In this document: positions 1-8,360 of the stretch, piece after piece
Numbering within the stretch: position 1 is the first letter of the stretch
Layout: each line of letters opens with the position of its first letter
Source of the DNA: Eubacterium sp. An11
Lineage (GTDB): Bacteria > Bacillota > Clostridia > Lachnospirales > Lachnospiraceae
Direction: 5' to 3'
DNA length: 64,000 nt
NCBI RefSeq assembly: GCF_002161065.1
Contig: NZ_NFLV01000017.1
Coordinates: 1 to 64,000, forward strand
Notes under the pieces: model-generated
What the model saw: only the letters and a program-made list of their open reading frames with translations
Told to the model about the DNA's origin: nothing
Databases searched by the model: none
Translations under genes and position numbers: made by a program

Positions 1-30
1 ACTGCTACTAATCGGTCGAAAGCTTGACCT
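1..30 (+). rRNA. 23S ribosomal RNA, 3' end only
   Basis: The window opens on the conserved 3' terminus of 23S rRNA, recognisable from the ACTAATCGGTCGA and GCTTGACC segments that close domain VI in Firmicutes. Only about 30 nt are present, so the 3' boundary is approximate. No 5S rRNA follows before the first tRNA. Confidence 0.85.
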
Positions 31-120
31 CAAGCGGAGAAAGGTCATCACAGACAGGAGACAGGCACACGGAGAGAGCCGGAGGTTCTCACAGGGTGCA
101 TGGCTCATGGATGTGGATGA

Positions 121-157
121 GGTTGCGGAGCAACCACATCGAGGGAACGGAGTTCCC
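121..157 (+). other. Two tandem hairpins in the 23S-tRNA spacer
   Basis: Two perfect 6-bp hairpins follow one another, GGTTGC-GGA-GCAACC (121-135) and GGGAAC-GGA-GTTCCC (143-157), each with the same GGA triloop. Neither is followed by a U-run, so they are more likely rRNA processing or stability elements than a terminator. Nothing coding is visible between 31 and 175. Confidence 0.55.
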
Positions 158-175
158 GAGATGACCATAAAACAC

Positions 176-204
176 TTGCAAAAGAATAAGAAATCTGATA
201 TAAT
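176..204 (+). promoter_or_regulatory. Sigma-A promoter of the tRNA cluster
   Basis: TTGCAA (176-181), a 17-bp spacer and a perfect TATAAT (199-204) lie about 35 bp before tRNA-Asn. The tRNAs can therefore be transcribed independently of the upstream rRNA operon. Confidence 0.75.
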
Positions 205-238
205 GTGTGCAGTTTTCAGGGTGCGCCCTGAAAGATAT

Positions 239-311
239 TCCTCGATAGCTCAGTCGGTAGAGCACGCGGCTGTTAACCGCGCTGTCGTAGGTTCAAGTCC
301 TACTCGGGGAG
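239..311 (+). tRNA. tRNA-Asn (GTT)
   Basis: A complete cloverleaf: the acceptor stem TCCTCGA pairs with TCGGGGA (one G-U), the anticodon loop reads CTGTTAA with anticodon GTT, and the T arm is GTAGG-TTCAAGT-CCTAC. Discriminator base G311. The CCA end is not encoded. First gene of a four-tRNA cluster. Confidence 0.95.
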
Positions 312-315
312 TTCT

Positions 316-387
316 GGCTCCTTGGTCAAGTGGTTAAGACACCGCCCTTTCACGGCGGTAACAGGAGTTCAAATCTCCTAGGAGTCA
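316..387 (+). tRNA. tRNA-Glu (TTC)
   Basis: Acceptor stem GGCTCCT pairs with AGGAGTC (one G-U), the anticodon loop CTTTCAC carries TTC, and the T arm is AGGAG-TTCAAAT-CTCCT. Discriminator A387, no encoded CCA. Only 4 nt separate it from tRNA-Asn, so the two are co-transcribed. Glu-tRNA is also the substrate of the HemA encoded at 44814 (family knowledge). Confidence 0.95.
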
Positions 388-390
388 TAT

Positions 391-461
<71 letters not shown>

Positions 462-465
462 CTTC

Positions 466-494
466 AGAGACTAGTCAATGATTAGTCTCTTTTT
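466..494 (+). terminator. Intrinsic terminator after tRNA-Cys
   Basis: Perfect 8-bp stem AGAGACTA/TAGTCTCT with a 9-nt loop, followed by TTTT. It ends the Asn-Glu-Cys transcript ahead of tRNA-fMet. Confidence 0.8.
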
Positions 495-513
495 ACATTC
501 ATTAATTTAATAT

Positions 514-587
<74 letters not shown>

Positions 588-592
588 TTTCC

Positions 593-621
593 AAGGTCAT
601 CAATCAGTGATGGCCTTTTTT
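593..621 (+). terminator. Intrinsic terminator after tRNA-fMet
   Basis: Ten-bp stem AAGGTCATCA/TGATGGCCTT (one G-U) with a 5-nt loop, running into a T tract. It ends the tRNA cluster. Confidence 0.85.
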
Positions 622-760
622 ATTTCATAGGAATGCAATTTCCTATGAAATAAAAAACGCTCCGCGAGGATCGCACTGCGGCGGATAAGAAGATGCCGCT
701 TTCGCGACCCGCCGCAGGCGGAAAATCCTGCTTTGCAGGATTCTTTCTTATTTCATATAG
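622..760. repeat. Structured intergenic element, likely a dispersed repeat
   Basis: A perfect 12-bp inverted repeat ATTTCATAGGAA/TTCCTATGAAAT (622-651) is followed by a GC-rich block (658-722) and a second perfect hairpin AATCCTGC-TTT-GCAGGATT. ATTTCATA recurs at the right edge (about 749-757), giving the segment similar ends. It has no coding potential and its base composition differs from the AT-rich flanks, as expected for a REP- or MITE-like intergenic repeat. Copy number cannot be judged from one window. Confidence 0.5.
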
Positions 761-921
761 AATATTTGTCCATCTAATCAAAAATCATCCATAAATTCAC
801 GTCCAGGACATATTTCTTTATAATATACTGTCCAAAATCGGATAAAGAAAAGCAATTAAGTGTAAAAAGAGAAGTTTTTGTGAAAATTAAATAAAAGGTA
901 GCGCTAAAAGAAAAAACATAT

Positions 922-966
922 TATAATGTTATTGCAAAGAATCCGAGATTGTGATAAACTTAACAC
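922..966 (+). promoter_or_regulatory. Butyrate operon promoter (-10) and Rex-like operator
   Basis: A perfect TATAAT at 922-927 lacks a recognisable -35 (TAGCGC at the 17-bp position). About 20 bp downstream, 949-966 reads TTGTGAT-AAAC-TTAACAC. This matches the consensus TTGTTAA-N4-TTAACAA of the redox repressor Rex at 11 of 14 defined positions. Rex is known to repress clostridial thl/crt/bcd genes when NADH is low, and a site just after the start point would block transcription. The assignment is inference from sequence match and gene context. Confidence 0.5.
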
Positions 967-1043
967 ATCGTACTAGATATTTTCTAGCCCAGAGTAACTA
1001 TCATTTAGTAATTTTGATAATTAAAAATGGAGGAATTAGTATT

Positions 1044-2225
1044 ATGGCAAAGAAAGTTGTATTAGCAGGCGCTTGTCGTACCGCAATCGGAACTATGGGT
1101 GGAGGATTAAGCACAGTACCTGCAGCAGATCTTGGTACCATCGTTATCAAAGAAGCCCTGAAAAGGGCAAATGTTGCTGCAGATCAGGTGGACGAGGTAT
1201 TAATGGGCTGCGTAATTCAGGCCGGATTAGGACAGAACGTTGCTCGTCAGGCTTCCATCAATGCCGGACTGCCTGTTGAGGTACCTGCAACTACAATCAA
1301 TATCGTTTGTGGTTCTGGTCTTAACTGTGTTAACCTGGCAGCTACAAAGATTATCGCTGGCGATGCTGATATCGTTGTTGCCGGTGGTATGGAGAACATG
1401 TCCATGGCTCCATTCTGTCTGGACAAGGCTCGTTTTGGTTACAGAATGAACAACGGCGTATTAAAAGACTGTATGGTTAACGATGCCCTGACAGATGCTT
1501 TCCATCAGTACCACATGGGTATCACAGCAGAGAACGTTGCTGAACAGTGGGGACTGACAAGAGAAGAGCTGGATGAGTTCGCAGCTAATTCTCAGCAGAA
1601 AGCAGCAGCAGCAATCGAAGCTGGTAAGTTCAAAGATGAGATCGTTCCTGTAGAAGTTAAGCTGAAAAAGAAAACAGTGATCGTTGATACAGATGAGGGA
1701 CCACGTCCTGGAACTACAGCAGAAAGCATCGCTAAATTACGTCCGGCATTCAAGAAAGACGGTATCGTAACAGCTGCTAACTCTTCAGGTATCAACGACG
1801 GTGCAGCAGCAATCGTTGTTATGAGCGAAGAAAAAGCAAAAGAACTTGGTGTTACACCAATGGCTACATGGGTTGCAGGCGCATTAGGCGGCGTTGACCC
1901 GGCTATCATGGGTGTTGGACCAGTTGCAGCTACTAAGAAAGTTCTCGCTAAGACAGGCATGAGCATTGATGATTTTGACCTGATCGAAGCAAACGAAGCT
2001 TTCGCTTCTCAGTCTCTGGCAGTTGGCAAAGAGCTTGGATTTGATCCGGCTAAATTAAATGTCAACGGTGGAGCTATCGCTCTTGGACATCCGGTAGGAG
2101 CTTCAGGATGCCGTATTCTTGTTACATTACTGCATGAGATGCAGAAACGTGACGCTAAAGCAGGTCTTGCTACACTTTGTATCGGCGGTGGTATGGGCTG
2201 CGCTACAATCGTTAAAAGAGATTAA
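1044..2225 (+). CDS. thl: Acetyl-CoA acetyltransferase (thiolase)
   Basis: Condenses two acetyl-CoA into acetoacetyl-CoA, the first step of butyrate synthesis in the cytosol. The 393-residue length is standard for degradative/biosynthetic thiolases. The catalytic residues are visible: nucleophile Cys89 in NIVCGSG, His349 in GHPVGASG and Cys379 in CIGGGMGC. The ATG at 1044 is chosen because GGAGGA lies 9 bp upstream and the product then starts MAKKVVLAG as in the family; upstream in-frame codons lack a Shine-Dalgarno sequence. First gene of thl-crt-hbd-bcd-etfB-etfA, downstream of a Rex-like site. A-rich, highly biased codons suggest strong expression. Confidence 0.96.
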   Translation: MAKKVVLAGACRTAIGTMGGGLSTVPAADLGTIVIKEALKRANVAADQVDEVLMGCVIQAGLGQNVARQASINAGLPVEVPATTINIVCGSGLNCVNLAATKIIAGDADIVVAGGMENMSMAPFCLDKARFGYRMNNGVLKDCMVNDALTDAFHQYHMGITAENVAEQWGLTREELDEFAANSQQKAAAAIEAGKFKDEIVPVEVKLKKKTVIVDTDEGPRPGTTAESIAKLRPAFKKDGIVTAANSSGINDGAAAIVVMSEEKAKELGVTPMATWVAGALGGVDPAIMGVGPVAATKKVLAKTGMSIDDFDLIEANEAFASQSLAVGKELGFDPAKLNVNGGAIALGHPVGASGCRILVTLLHEMQKRDAKAGLATLCIGGGMGCATIVKRD

Positions 2226-2240
2226 TTTCCATAGAATAAC

Positions 2241-2266
2241 CCGGTAGCAGTTTTTACTGATACCGG
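2241..2266 (+). other. Intercistronic hairpin thl-crt
   Basis: CCGGTA/TACCGG continued by CAGT/ACTG around a small T loop gives about 10 bp of stem. No T run follows, so it is probably not a terminator. Similar hairpins occur in the next two gaps of this operon, which suggests a role in mRNA processing or 3' protection. Confidence 0.5.
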
Positions 2267-2311
2267 TGATTTCCATGATATGATTTGTTATCTGAAAGGA
2301 GATACATAACA

Positions 2312-3097
2312 ATGGAATTCATTAATTACGAAGTAGATGGACAGGTTGGTATTATTACCATCAATCGTCCAAAGGCTTTAAATGCATTAAACAGTGAAGT
2401 ATTAAAAGAGCTGGATGCAACAATCGATGCCGTAGACTTAGATGCCATCAGATGTCTTATCTTAACAGGCGCCGGAGAGAAATCTTTCGTTGCAGGTGCA
2501 GACATTGGAGAAATGAGCACACTGACAAAAGAAGAAGGCGAAGCATTTGGTAAAGCTGGTAACGATATCTTCAGAAAGATCGAAACTTTACCAATCCCTG
2601 TTATTGCTGCAGTAAATGGATTTGCTTTAGGCGGCGGCTGCGAGATTTCCATGAGCTGTGATATCAGACTTTGCTCTGAAAACGCTGTATTTGGTCAGCC
2701 GGAAGTCGGTCTTGGAATCACTCCTGGATTTGGCGGAACACAGAGACTGGCTCGTATTGTCGGACCAGGAAAAGCAAAACAGCTGATCTATACTGCACGT
2801 AATATCAAGGCTGCTGAAGCATACAGAATCGGCCTTGTTAATGAAGTATATCCAGCTGAAGAGCTTATGCCTCAGGCGCTCAAGATGGCAAAAGGCATTG
2901 CAAAGAACGCTCCGATTGCCGTTCGCGCATGCAAGAAAGCTATCAACGAGGGTCTGGAAGTTGGAATGGACGAAGCTATCGTGATCGAAGAGAAATTATT
3001 CGGAAGCTGCTTCGAGACAGAAGACCAGAAATATGGTATGGCATTCTTCCTTGACAAAAACAAAGATAAGGTAAAAGAGCCATTTAAAAATTGCTAA
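2312..3097 (+). CDS. crt: 3-hydroxybutyryl-CoA dehydratase (crotonase)
   Basis: Dehydrates 3-hydroxybutyryl-CoA to crotonyl-CoA. The 261-residue protein is a full-length enoyl-CoA hydratase/isomerase: the CoA-binding AGADIGEM segment (61-68), oxyanion-hole region GFALGGGCE and the two catalytic glutamates, Glu111 in GGCEIS and Glu131 in PEVGLG, are all present. The ATG at 2312 has AAGGAGA 11 bp upstream; an earlier in-frame ATG at 2285 lacks a ribosome site. Lies 86 bp after thl, with a hairpin in the gap. Crotonase superfamily members vary in substrate, but the operon context makes short-chain 3-hydroxyacyl-CoA dehydration the natural reading. Confidence 0.95.
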   Translation: MEFINYEVDGQVGIITINRPKALNALNSEVLKELDATIDAVDLDAIRCLILTGAGEKSFVAGADIGEMSTLTKEEGEAFGKAGNDIFRKIETLPIPVIAAVNGFALGGGCEISMSCDIRLCSENAVFGQPEVGLGITPGFGGTQRLARIVGPGKAKQLIYTARNIKAAEAYRIGLVNEVYPAEELMPQALKMAKGIAKNAPIAVRACKKAINEGLEVGMDEAIVIEEKLFGSCFETEDQKYGMAFFLDKNKDKVKEPFKNC

Positions 3098-3113
3098 TTG
3101 ATAGTGAATAAGT

Positions 3114-3146
3114 CCTGCATTCCGTTTTATCAAAACGGGATGCAGG
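3114..3146 (+). other. Intercistronic hairpin crt-hbd
   Basis: A 15-bp stem (3114-3128 with 3132-3146, one G-U) closes a 3-nt loop. It lies 16 nt after the crt stop and is followed by CAAAATTATAT rather than a T run, so read-through into hbd is expected. Confidence 0.6.
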
Positions 3147-3179
3147 CAAAATTATATATTATTTTAGGAGGAAAAATCA

Positions 3180-4019
3180 ATGAAAGTTGGAGTTATTGGC
3201 GCAGGTACAATGGGTTCCGGTATCGCTCAGGCTTTTGCTCAGACAGAAGGTTATGAAGTATATTTATGCGATATTAATGATGAATTTGCTGCAAACGGCA
3301 AAAACAAAATTGCCAAAGGCTTTGAAAAGAGAATTGCTAAAGGAAAAATGGATCAGGCCAAAGCTGATGCTATCCTTGCTAAAATCACTACAGGAACAAA
3401 AGATATCTGTACAGATGCTGATTTAATCGTAGAAGCAGCTCTGGAAAACATGGAAGTTAAAAAACAGACTTTCAAAGAGTTACAGGATATCGTAAAAGCT
3501 GACTGTATGTTTGCAACAAATACTTCTTCCTTATCCATCACAGAGATCGGTGCAGGATTAGACAGACCGGTTATCGGTATGCATTTCTTCAACCCGGCTC
3601 CGGTTATGAAGTTAATCGAAGTTATCGCTGGTATCAACACACCAGATGATATGGTTGACAAGATCAAAGCTATCGCTGAAGAAATCGGCAAAACTCCTGT
3701 ACAGGTAGAAGAAGCTGCCGGATTCGTAGTTAACAGAATCTTAGTTCCAATGATCAACGAAGCTGTTGGTATTTATGCAGATGGTGTTGCTTCTGTAGAA
3801 GGTATCGATACAGCTATGAAATTAGGTGCAAATCATCCAATGGGACCTCTGGCTCTGGGTGACCTGATCGGTCTTGATATCTGTCTGGCAATCATGGAAG
3901 TTCTGTACCATGAGACAGGAGATCCTAAATATCGTCCACATCCATTATTAAGAAAAATGGTTCGTGGAGGAAAACTGGGACAGAAATCTGGTATCGGTTT
4001 CTACGATTACAGAAAGTAA
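3180..4019 (+). CDS. hbd: 3-hydroxybutyryl-CoA dehydrogenase
   Basis: Reduces acetoacetyl-CoA to 3-hydroxybutyryl-CoA with NAD(P)H. At 279 residues it has the classic two-domain layout: an N-terminal Rossmann fold with [10 protein letters not shown] (5-14) and an acidic Asp31 at the end of strand 2, which usually favours NADH; catalytic His135 in HFFNPAP; and a C-terminal helical dimerisation domain with [16 protein letters not shown]. The AGGAGG about 8 bp before the ATG supports the start. Third gene of the butyrate operon; flanked on both sides by intercistronic hairpins without T runs. Confidence 0.96.
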   Translation: MKVGVIGAGTMGSGIAQAFAQTEGYEVYLCDINDEFAANGKNKIAKGFEKRIAKGKMDQAKADAILAKITTGTKDICTDADLIVEAALENMEVKKQTFKELQDIVKADCMFATNTSSLSITEIGAGLDRPVIGMHFFNPAPVMKLIEVIAGINTPDDMVDKIKAIAEEIGKTPVQVEEAAGFVVNRILVPMINEAVGIYADGVASVEGIDTAMKLGANHPMGPLALGDLIGLDICLAIMEVLYHETGDPKYRPHPLLRKMVRGGKLGQKSGIGFYDYRK

Positions 4020-4037
4020 TTTAAGTAAATTTATAAT

Positions 4038-4063
4038 GCCGTGGGGCAACTCTGCCCCGCGGC
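4038..4063 (+). other. Intercistronic hairpin hbd-bcd
   Basis: GCCGTGGGGCA/TGCCCCGCGGC, an 11-bp GC-rich stem (one T-G pair) with a 4-nt loop, lies 19 nt after the hbd stop. A GC-rich stem without a poly-T tail in an expressed operon fits an RNA-processing or stabilising element. Confidence 0.6.
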
Positions 4064-4126
4064 TTTAGGTGGGTTTTAGGAAATCATTTGGCCTGCCGAA
4101 TAACCAATTTAAATGGAGGAATGAAA

Positions 4127-5281
4127 ATGGATTTCACATTAAGCAAAAAGCATGAAATGGCTAGACAGCTTTTCAAAGATTTCGCTGAGAACGAAGTAAA
4201 ACCTCTTGCTCAGGAGGTAGATGAGACAGAACATTTCCCAGAAGAAACCGTTGCTAAAATGCAGAAATTAGGTTTCATGGGAATCCCATTTCCAAAAGAA
4301 TACGGCGGACAGGGCTGTGACCCTCTGACATATATCATGTGTGTAGAAGAGATGTCCAAAGTTTGTGCTACTACAGGCGTTATCGTTTCTGCACATACTT
4401 CTCTCTGTGCTGACCCTATCATGACTTATGGTACAGAAGAACAGAAGCAGAAATATCTGGTTCCTCTGGCAAAAGGCGAATTATTAGGCGCATTTGCTCT
4501 GACAGAACCAGGCGCTGGTACTGACGCGCAGGGCGCTCAGACAAAAGCCGTTTTAGATGGAGACGAGTGGGTATTAAACGGATCCAAATGTTTCATCACC
4601 AACGGATCTTACGCAGATGTTTATATCATCATCGCAGTAACAGACGTTAAAGTTGATGCAAGAGGAAGAAAGAAAAAGAGCTTCTCAGCATTTATCGTAG
4701 AAAAAGGTACACCAGGATTTACATTTGGAACAAAAGAAAAGAAAATGGGTATCCGTGGTTCAGCTACATATGAACTGATTTTCCAGGATTGCCGTATTCC
4801 AAAAGAAAACCTCCTTGGACCGCAGGGCAAAGGTTTCGGTATCGCTATGCATACACTGGATGGCGGACGTATTGGTATTGCTTCTCAGGCTCTGGGTATC
4901 GCAGAAGGTGCTCTGGATCTTACCATTGACTATGTAAAAGAGAGAAAACAGTTCGGAAGAACAATCGCTCAGCAGCAGAATACACAGTTTGTACTGGCTG
5001 ACCTGGCTACAAAAGTTCAGGCTGCTCAGCTTCTGGTTTACAAAGCTGCAATGGCAAAAGCTACACAGAAAGTTTACTCTGTAGAAGCTGCTATGGCTAA
5101 ACTGTTTGCTGCAGAAGTAGCAATGGAAGTAACAACCAAGTGCGTTCAGTTACACGGTGGTTACGGCTACATCAGAGAATACGATGTAGAACGTATGATG
5201 CGTGACGCTAAGATTACAGAGATCTACGAAGGAACTTCCGAAGTTCAGCGTATGGTTATTTCTGGCAGCTTATTGAAATAA
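4127..5281 (+). CDS. bcd: Butyryl-CoA dehydrogenase
   Basis: FAD flavoprotein reducing crotonyl-CoA to butyryl-CoA. In clostridia it works as a complex with EtfAB that bifurcates electrons from NADH to crotonyl-CoA and ferredoxin. The 384-residue acyl-CoA dehydrogenase shows the FAD/substrate segment ALTEPGAGTDA, the WVLNGSK region, and catalytic Glu368 in EIYEGTSE. The ATG at 4127 is preferred over 4121 because GGAGGA at 4115-4120 leaves 6 bp to it but none to the earlier codon. etfB begins 14 nt after its stop, matching the conserved bcd-etfB-etfA module and supporting the bifurcating role. Confidence 0.96.
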   Translation: MDFTLSKKHEMARQLFKDFAENEVKPLAQEVDETEHFPEETVAKMQKLGFMGIPFPKEYGGQGCDPLTYIMCVEEMSKVCATTGVIVSAHTSLCADPIMTYGTEEQKQKYLVPLAKGELLGAFALTEPGAGTDAQGAQTKAVLDGDEWVLNGSKCFITNGSYADVYIIIAVTDVKVDARGRKKKSFSAFIVEKGTPGFTFGTKEKKMGIRGSATYELIFQDCRIPKENLLGPQGKGFGIAMHTLDGGRIGIASQALGIAEGALDLTIDYVKERKQFGRTIAQQQNTQFVLADLATKVQAAQLLVYKAAMAKATQKVYSVEAAMAKLFAAEVAMEVTTKCVQLHGGYGYIREYDVERMMRDAKITEIYEGTSEVQRMVISGSLLK

Positions 5282-5295
5282 GGAGGGAAAATACT

Positions 5296-6081
5296 GTGAA
5301 AATCGTAGTATGTATTAAACAGGTGCCTGATACAAAAGGTGGAGTTAAGTTTAAACCGGACGGAACTCTGGACAGAGCAGCCATGCTCACAATTATGAAC
5401 CCGGATGATAAAGCAGGTCTTGAAGCAGCCCTTAGATTAAAAGATCAGTTTGGCGCAGAAGTAACAGCGATCACAATGGGTCTTCCAAAAGCAGAAGAAG
5501 TTCTTCGTGAAGCTATGGCTATGGGCGCTGACAAGGGTATCCTTGTTACAGACAGAGTTTTAGGTGGAGCTGATACATGGGCTACATCCACAACACTTGC
5601 CGGAGCAATCCGCAATCTTGAATATGATCTGATCATCACCGGACGTCAGGCTATTGATGGTGATACCGCTCAGGTTGGTCCTCAGATCGCTGAACATCTT
5701 GATCTTCCTCTGATTTCCTATGCACAGGATATCAAAGTAGAAGGCGACAGCGTTATCGTTCAGCGTCAGTTTGACGACAGATATCATGTATTAAAAGCAA
5801 AAATGCCATGTGTAATCACAGCACTTTCCGAATTAAATGAACCTCGTTATATGACACCGGGCGGAATCTTCGATGCATATGACGCAGAGATCACAACATG
5901 GGGAAGAAAAGATCTTAAAGATGTAGATGACAGCAACCTTGGTCTTGCAGGTTCACCTACTCAGATCGCAAAAGCTTCCGATAAAGTGCGTAAAGGCAAA
6001 GGTGTCATGATGACAGCAGAAACACCAGAAGAAGGCGTTGATTACATCATGGACAAACTGTTAACTAAACATGTTATCTAA
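5296..6081 (+). CDS. etfB: Electron transfer flavoprotein, beta subunit
   Basis: Small subunit of the EtfAB partner of butyryl-CoA dehydrogenase. The 261-residue protein starts MKIVVCIKQVPDT, the family signature, and carries the AMAMGADKGILVTD stretch and the GRQAIDGDTAQVGP loop typical of EtfB. It starts with GTG at 5296; AGGAGGG directly overlaps the bcd stop codon region and sits 8 bp upstream, so translation is probably coupled to bcd. Bifurcating EtfB proteins bind a second FAD; whether this one does cannot be proved from sequence alone, but adjacency to bcd and the clostridial setting favour it. Confidence 0.95.
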   Translation: MKIVVCIKQVPDTKGGVKFKPDGTLDRAAMLTIMNPDDKAGLEAALRLKDQFGAEVTAITMGLPKAEEVLREAMAMGADKGILVTDRVLGGADTWATSTTLAGAIRNLEYDLIITGRQAIDGDTAQVGPQIAEHLDLPLISYAQDIKVEGDSVIVQRQFDDRYHVLKAKMPCVITALSELNEPRYMTPGGIFDAYDAEITTWGRKDLKDVDDSNLGLAGSPTQIAKASDKVRKGKGVMMTAETPEEGVDYIMDKLLTKHVI

Positions 6082-6105
6082 TATAAAGGGAATGTGGTGA
6101 ATAGA

Positions 6106-7140
6106 ATGAATTTACAAGAATATAAAGGTGTATTTATCTATGCTCAGCAGGTTGATAATAAAATTGATTCCATCGCTTTAGAATTACTTGGAAAAGCAAA
6201 TGATCTTGCTGCAGATTTAGGAACAGACGTAACAGCAGTCTTAATCGGATATGATGTAAAAGGTCTTGTGGATGAGCTGGCTGAATACGGCGCAGATAAA
6301 GTCATCGTTGTAGATGACCCGGCTTTAAAAGAATACAGAACAGAGCCATATACACATGCACTGGCTTCTGTAATCAATGAATACAAACCGGAAATTCTTC
6401 TGGTTGGTGCTACAGCTATCGGACGTGACCTGGGTCCTCGTGTATCCGCACGTGTGGCTACCGGTCTTACCGCTGACTGTACTGTTCTTGAAATCGGCGA
6501 ATTCAAAGCTCGTGGAGACGCAGAACCTCGTCAGGGACAGTTATTAATGACACGTCCTGCTTTCGGTGGTAACACCATCGCTACTATCGCTTGTCCGAAC
6601 CATCGTCCACAGATGGCTACAGTACGTCCAGGCGTTATGCAGAAAAAAGATCCTGTACCGGGCGCTAAGGCAGAAGTGATCGAATTCAATCCGGGATTCG
6701 AAGAAAATAACAAATATGTAGAGATCCTTGATATCGTGAAATCTGTTTCCGAGACAGTTGACATTCAGGCAGCTAAGATTCTGGTATCCGGCGGTCGTGG
6801 AATGGGCTCACCGGAGAACTTTGCACTTCTGGATGATCTGGCTGAAGCAATCGGCGGAACAGTATCCTGCTCTCGTGCCGTTGTAGATAACGGATGGAAA
6901 CCGAAAGACCTGCAGGTTGGTCAGACAGGTAAAACTGTTCGTCCACAGGTATACTTTGCAATCGGTATCTCCGGAGCTATCCAGCACGTAGCTGGTATGG
7001 AAGAGTCTGATATCATCATCGCTATCAACAAAGATCCGGATGCACCTATCTTTGATGTAGCTGATTATGGTATCGTTGGCGATGCTCTGAAGATCGTTCC
7101 AAAGCTGACAGAGGCAATCAAAGCTCAGGCTGGAAAATAA
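6106..7140 (+). CDS. etfA: Electron transfer flavoprotein, alpha subunit
   Basis: Large subunit of EtfAB, which carries the mobile FAD passing electrons to Bcd. The C-terminal FAD domain is clear: GGRGMGSPENF, GWKPKDLQVGQTGKTV, the ISGAIQHVAGM loop and AINKDPDAPIFDVADYGIVGD. Start choice is open: the ATG at 6106 gives 344 residues beginning MNLQEYKGV, while GTG codons at 6094 and 6097 are also in frame, with AAAGGG at 6085-6090 just ahead of them. Last gene of the butyrate operon; a strong terminator lies 250 bp downstream. Confidence 0.95.
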   Translation: MNLQEYKGVFIYAQQVDNKIDSIALELLGKANDLAADLGTDVTAVLIGYDVKGLVDELAEYGADKVIVVDDPALKEYRTEPYTHALASVINEYKPEILLVGATAIGRDLGPRVSARVATGLTADCTVLEIGEFKARGDAEPRQGQLLMTRPAFGGNTIATIACPNHRPQMATVRPGVMQKKDPVPGAKAEVIEFNPGFEENNKYVEILDIVKSVSETVDIQAAKILVSGGRGMGSPENFALLDDLAEAIGGTVSCSRAVVDNGWKPKDLQVGQTGKTVRPQVYFAIGISGAIQHVAGMEESDIIIAINKDPDAPIFDVADYGIVGDALKIVPKLTEAIKAQAGK

Positions 7141-7390
7141 TTCATCGTATGATGAGAGGCTGTGCCAGATAAGGAGAATAGAAAGAAGCGGACAGGCCTG
7201 TTCATTTTGATTTTCCTTTGGTGACAGCACAAAGACAGAGAATAAAGATACATTTCTTTCGGAAGTGATGTTACGTACAGATACGGCGCATGATGACCGT
7301 AGGGAGAACGGAGTATCTTTGCTCCTGTTACAACAGAATATTTTAAGAATTGTACCTGCGCAAACTTGTGCGACAATCTTTTAATAATCA

Positions 7391-7420
7391 GGACTGCAGT
7401 CAATGGCTGCGGTCCTTTTT
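7391..7420 (+). terminator. Terminator of the butyrate operon
   Basis: GGACTGCAG/CTGCGGTCC (9 bp, one T-G) with a 7-nt loop, followed by TTTTT. It lies 250 bp after etfA. I see nothing else convincing in 7141-7390; the GACAGGCCTGTT palindrome there is short and has no T tail. Confidence 0.85.
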
Positions 7421-7497
7421 CTTTTTACTGCAAAAATATTTCTTTTATCAGGAAAATAGTACATTCTGTCAGTTTTTCGCATTTTTGTAAAAAAATG

Positions 7498-7506
7498 TGT
7501 TATACT
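7498..7506 (+). promoter_or_regulatory. Extended -10 promoter of the LytTR gene
   Basis: TG-T-TATACT matches the extended -10 consensus TGnTATAAT; no good -35 is present at 16-18 bp. It lies about 80 bp before the regulator's ATG and after the butyrate-operon terminator. Confidence 0.5.
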
Positions 7507-7588
7507 GTTTCTGCAGTCAGATAATTGGAAGCGCTGGAAGAGGAAGGAGGATTGTAGTTATATTTTGCTTCCGTACAGGAGATGAAAA

Positions 7589-8353
7589 ATGGTTTCGATT
7601 TTAATTTTTTGTCATAAGAAGAAAGAAGCAGATATACTACATAAGCTCTGCGGATGTTGTGCAGCCCTGACAGGAGATGAAGCACAGGTAACGGATCTGT
7701 ATGGTTCGTCTTTGGGAGCACAGATGGAGAAAGGTACAGGACGAGTCTGGGACCTGCTCATTTTTGAGATGAGCAGCAGTGAGGATATATCAGAAGCAGC
7801 AAGGTTTCGGAAGCTGTATCCGGAATCAGCCTTCATGATTATCATAGAACCGGAGATATCGCCGGAATGGTATGTGACACCGGAATTGTGCCCGACACTG
7901 CTGCTGCTGAAGCCTCTGGACAGACCCAGGGCAATGGAAGCAATACGGCGAATGATGGCATATTGCTATGAGCAGAGAGAGAAGGAAGCCTATACCCATA
8001 GTCTCGTTGTCCGCAGCGGCGAAGAGAGGAGATATTTCCGTTATACACAGATCTTATTTCTGGAAGCCAGGGAGAAGAAGCTGATTCTTTACAGCGGTCA
8101 GGAGAAGCTGGCATTTTACGGCTCTCTGCGCGAGATGGAAAGGGTTCTTCCGGAATATTTTATCCGCTGTCACAGAAGTTATATTGTGAATTTCATGCAC
8201 ATAAGCAAGCTGAATATATCACAGGGAGTCCTCCATATTCATGACCAATTTGTTATCCCAGTCTCAAAGAAGTATAAGGCCAATGTGAATATTCTGCTGG
8301 AGAGCGGCATGGAAGATAAGTGTGAGGAAGGAACCACAGAGCGGAGGAAATAG
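7589..8353 (+). CDS. LytTR-family response regulator
   Basis: A 254-residue DNA-binding regulator. The C-terminal half (about 130-235) is a LytTR domain: FRYTQILFLEAREKKLILY, then RCHRSYIVNF and the IPVSKKY end motif. The N-terminal half resembles a receiver domain but is degenerate. DLLIFEMSS stands where the phospho-acceptor Asp is expected (LLIFE rather than LLLLD), although a KPLDR motif near 110 preserves the conserved lysine region. It may therefore act without phosphorylation. No histidine kinase gene is adjacent. AGGAGATG lies 7 bp before the ATG. It sits between the butyrate operon and the CoA-transferase gene, so local control of butyrate output is a natural but untested inference. 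Confidence 0.85.
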   Translation: MVSILIFCHKKKEADILHKLCGCCAALTGDEAQVTDLYGSSLGAQMEKGTGRVWDLLIFEMSSSEDISEAARFRKLYPESAFMIIIEPEISPEWYVTPELCPTLLLLKPLDRPRAMEAIRRMMAYCYEQREKEAYTHSLVVRSGEERRYFRYTQILFLEAREKKLILYSGQEKLAFYGSLREMERVLPEYFIRCHRSYIVNFMHISKLNISQGVLHIHDQFVIPVSKKYKANVNILLESGMEDKCEEGTTERRK

Positions 8354-8360
8354 TTCACGG

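Noticed and set aside
107-337. Open frame across the tRNA-Asn gene
   Set aside because: It runs through the tRNA promoter and the tRNA and lacks a ribosome site.
7141-7390. Possible small gene after etfA
   Set aside because: No plus-strand frame with a start and ribosome site; minus-strand frames read through the terminator or into etfA.
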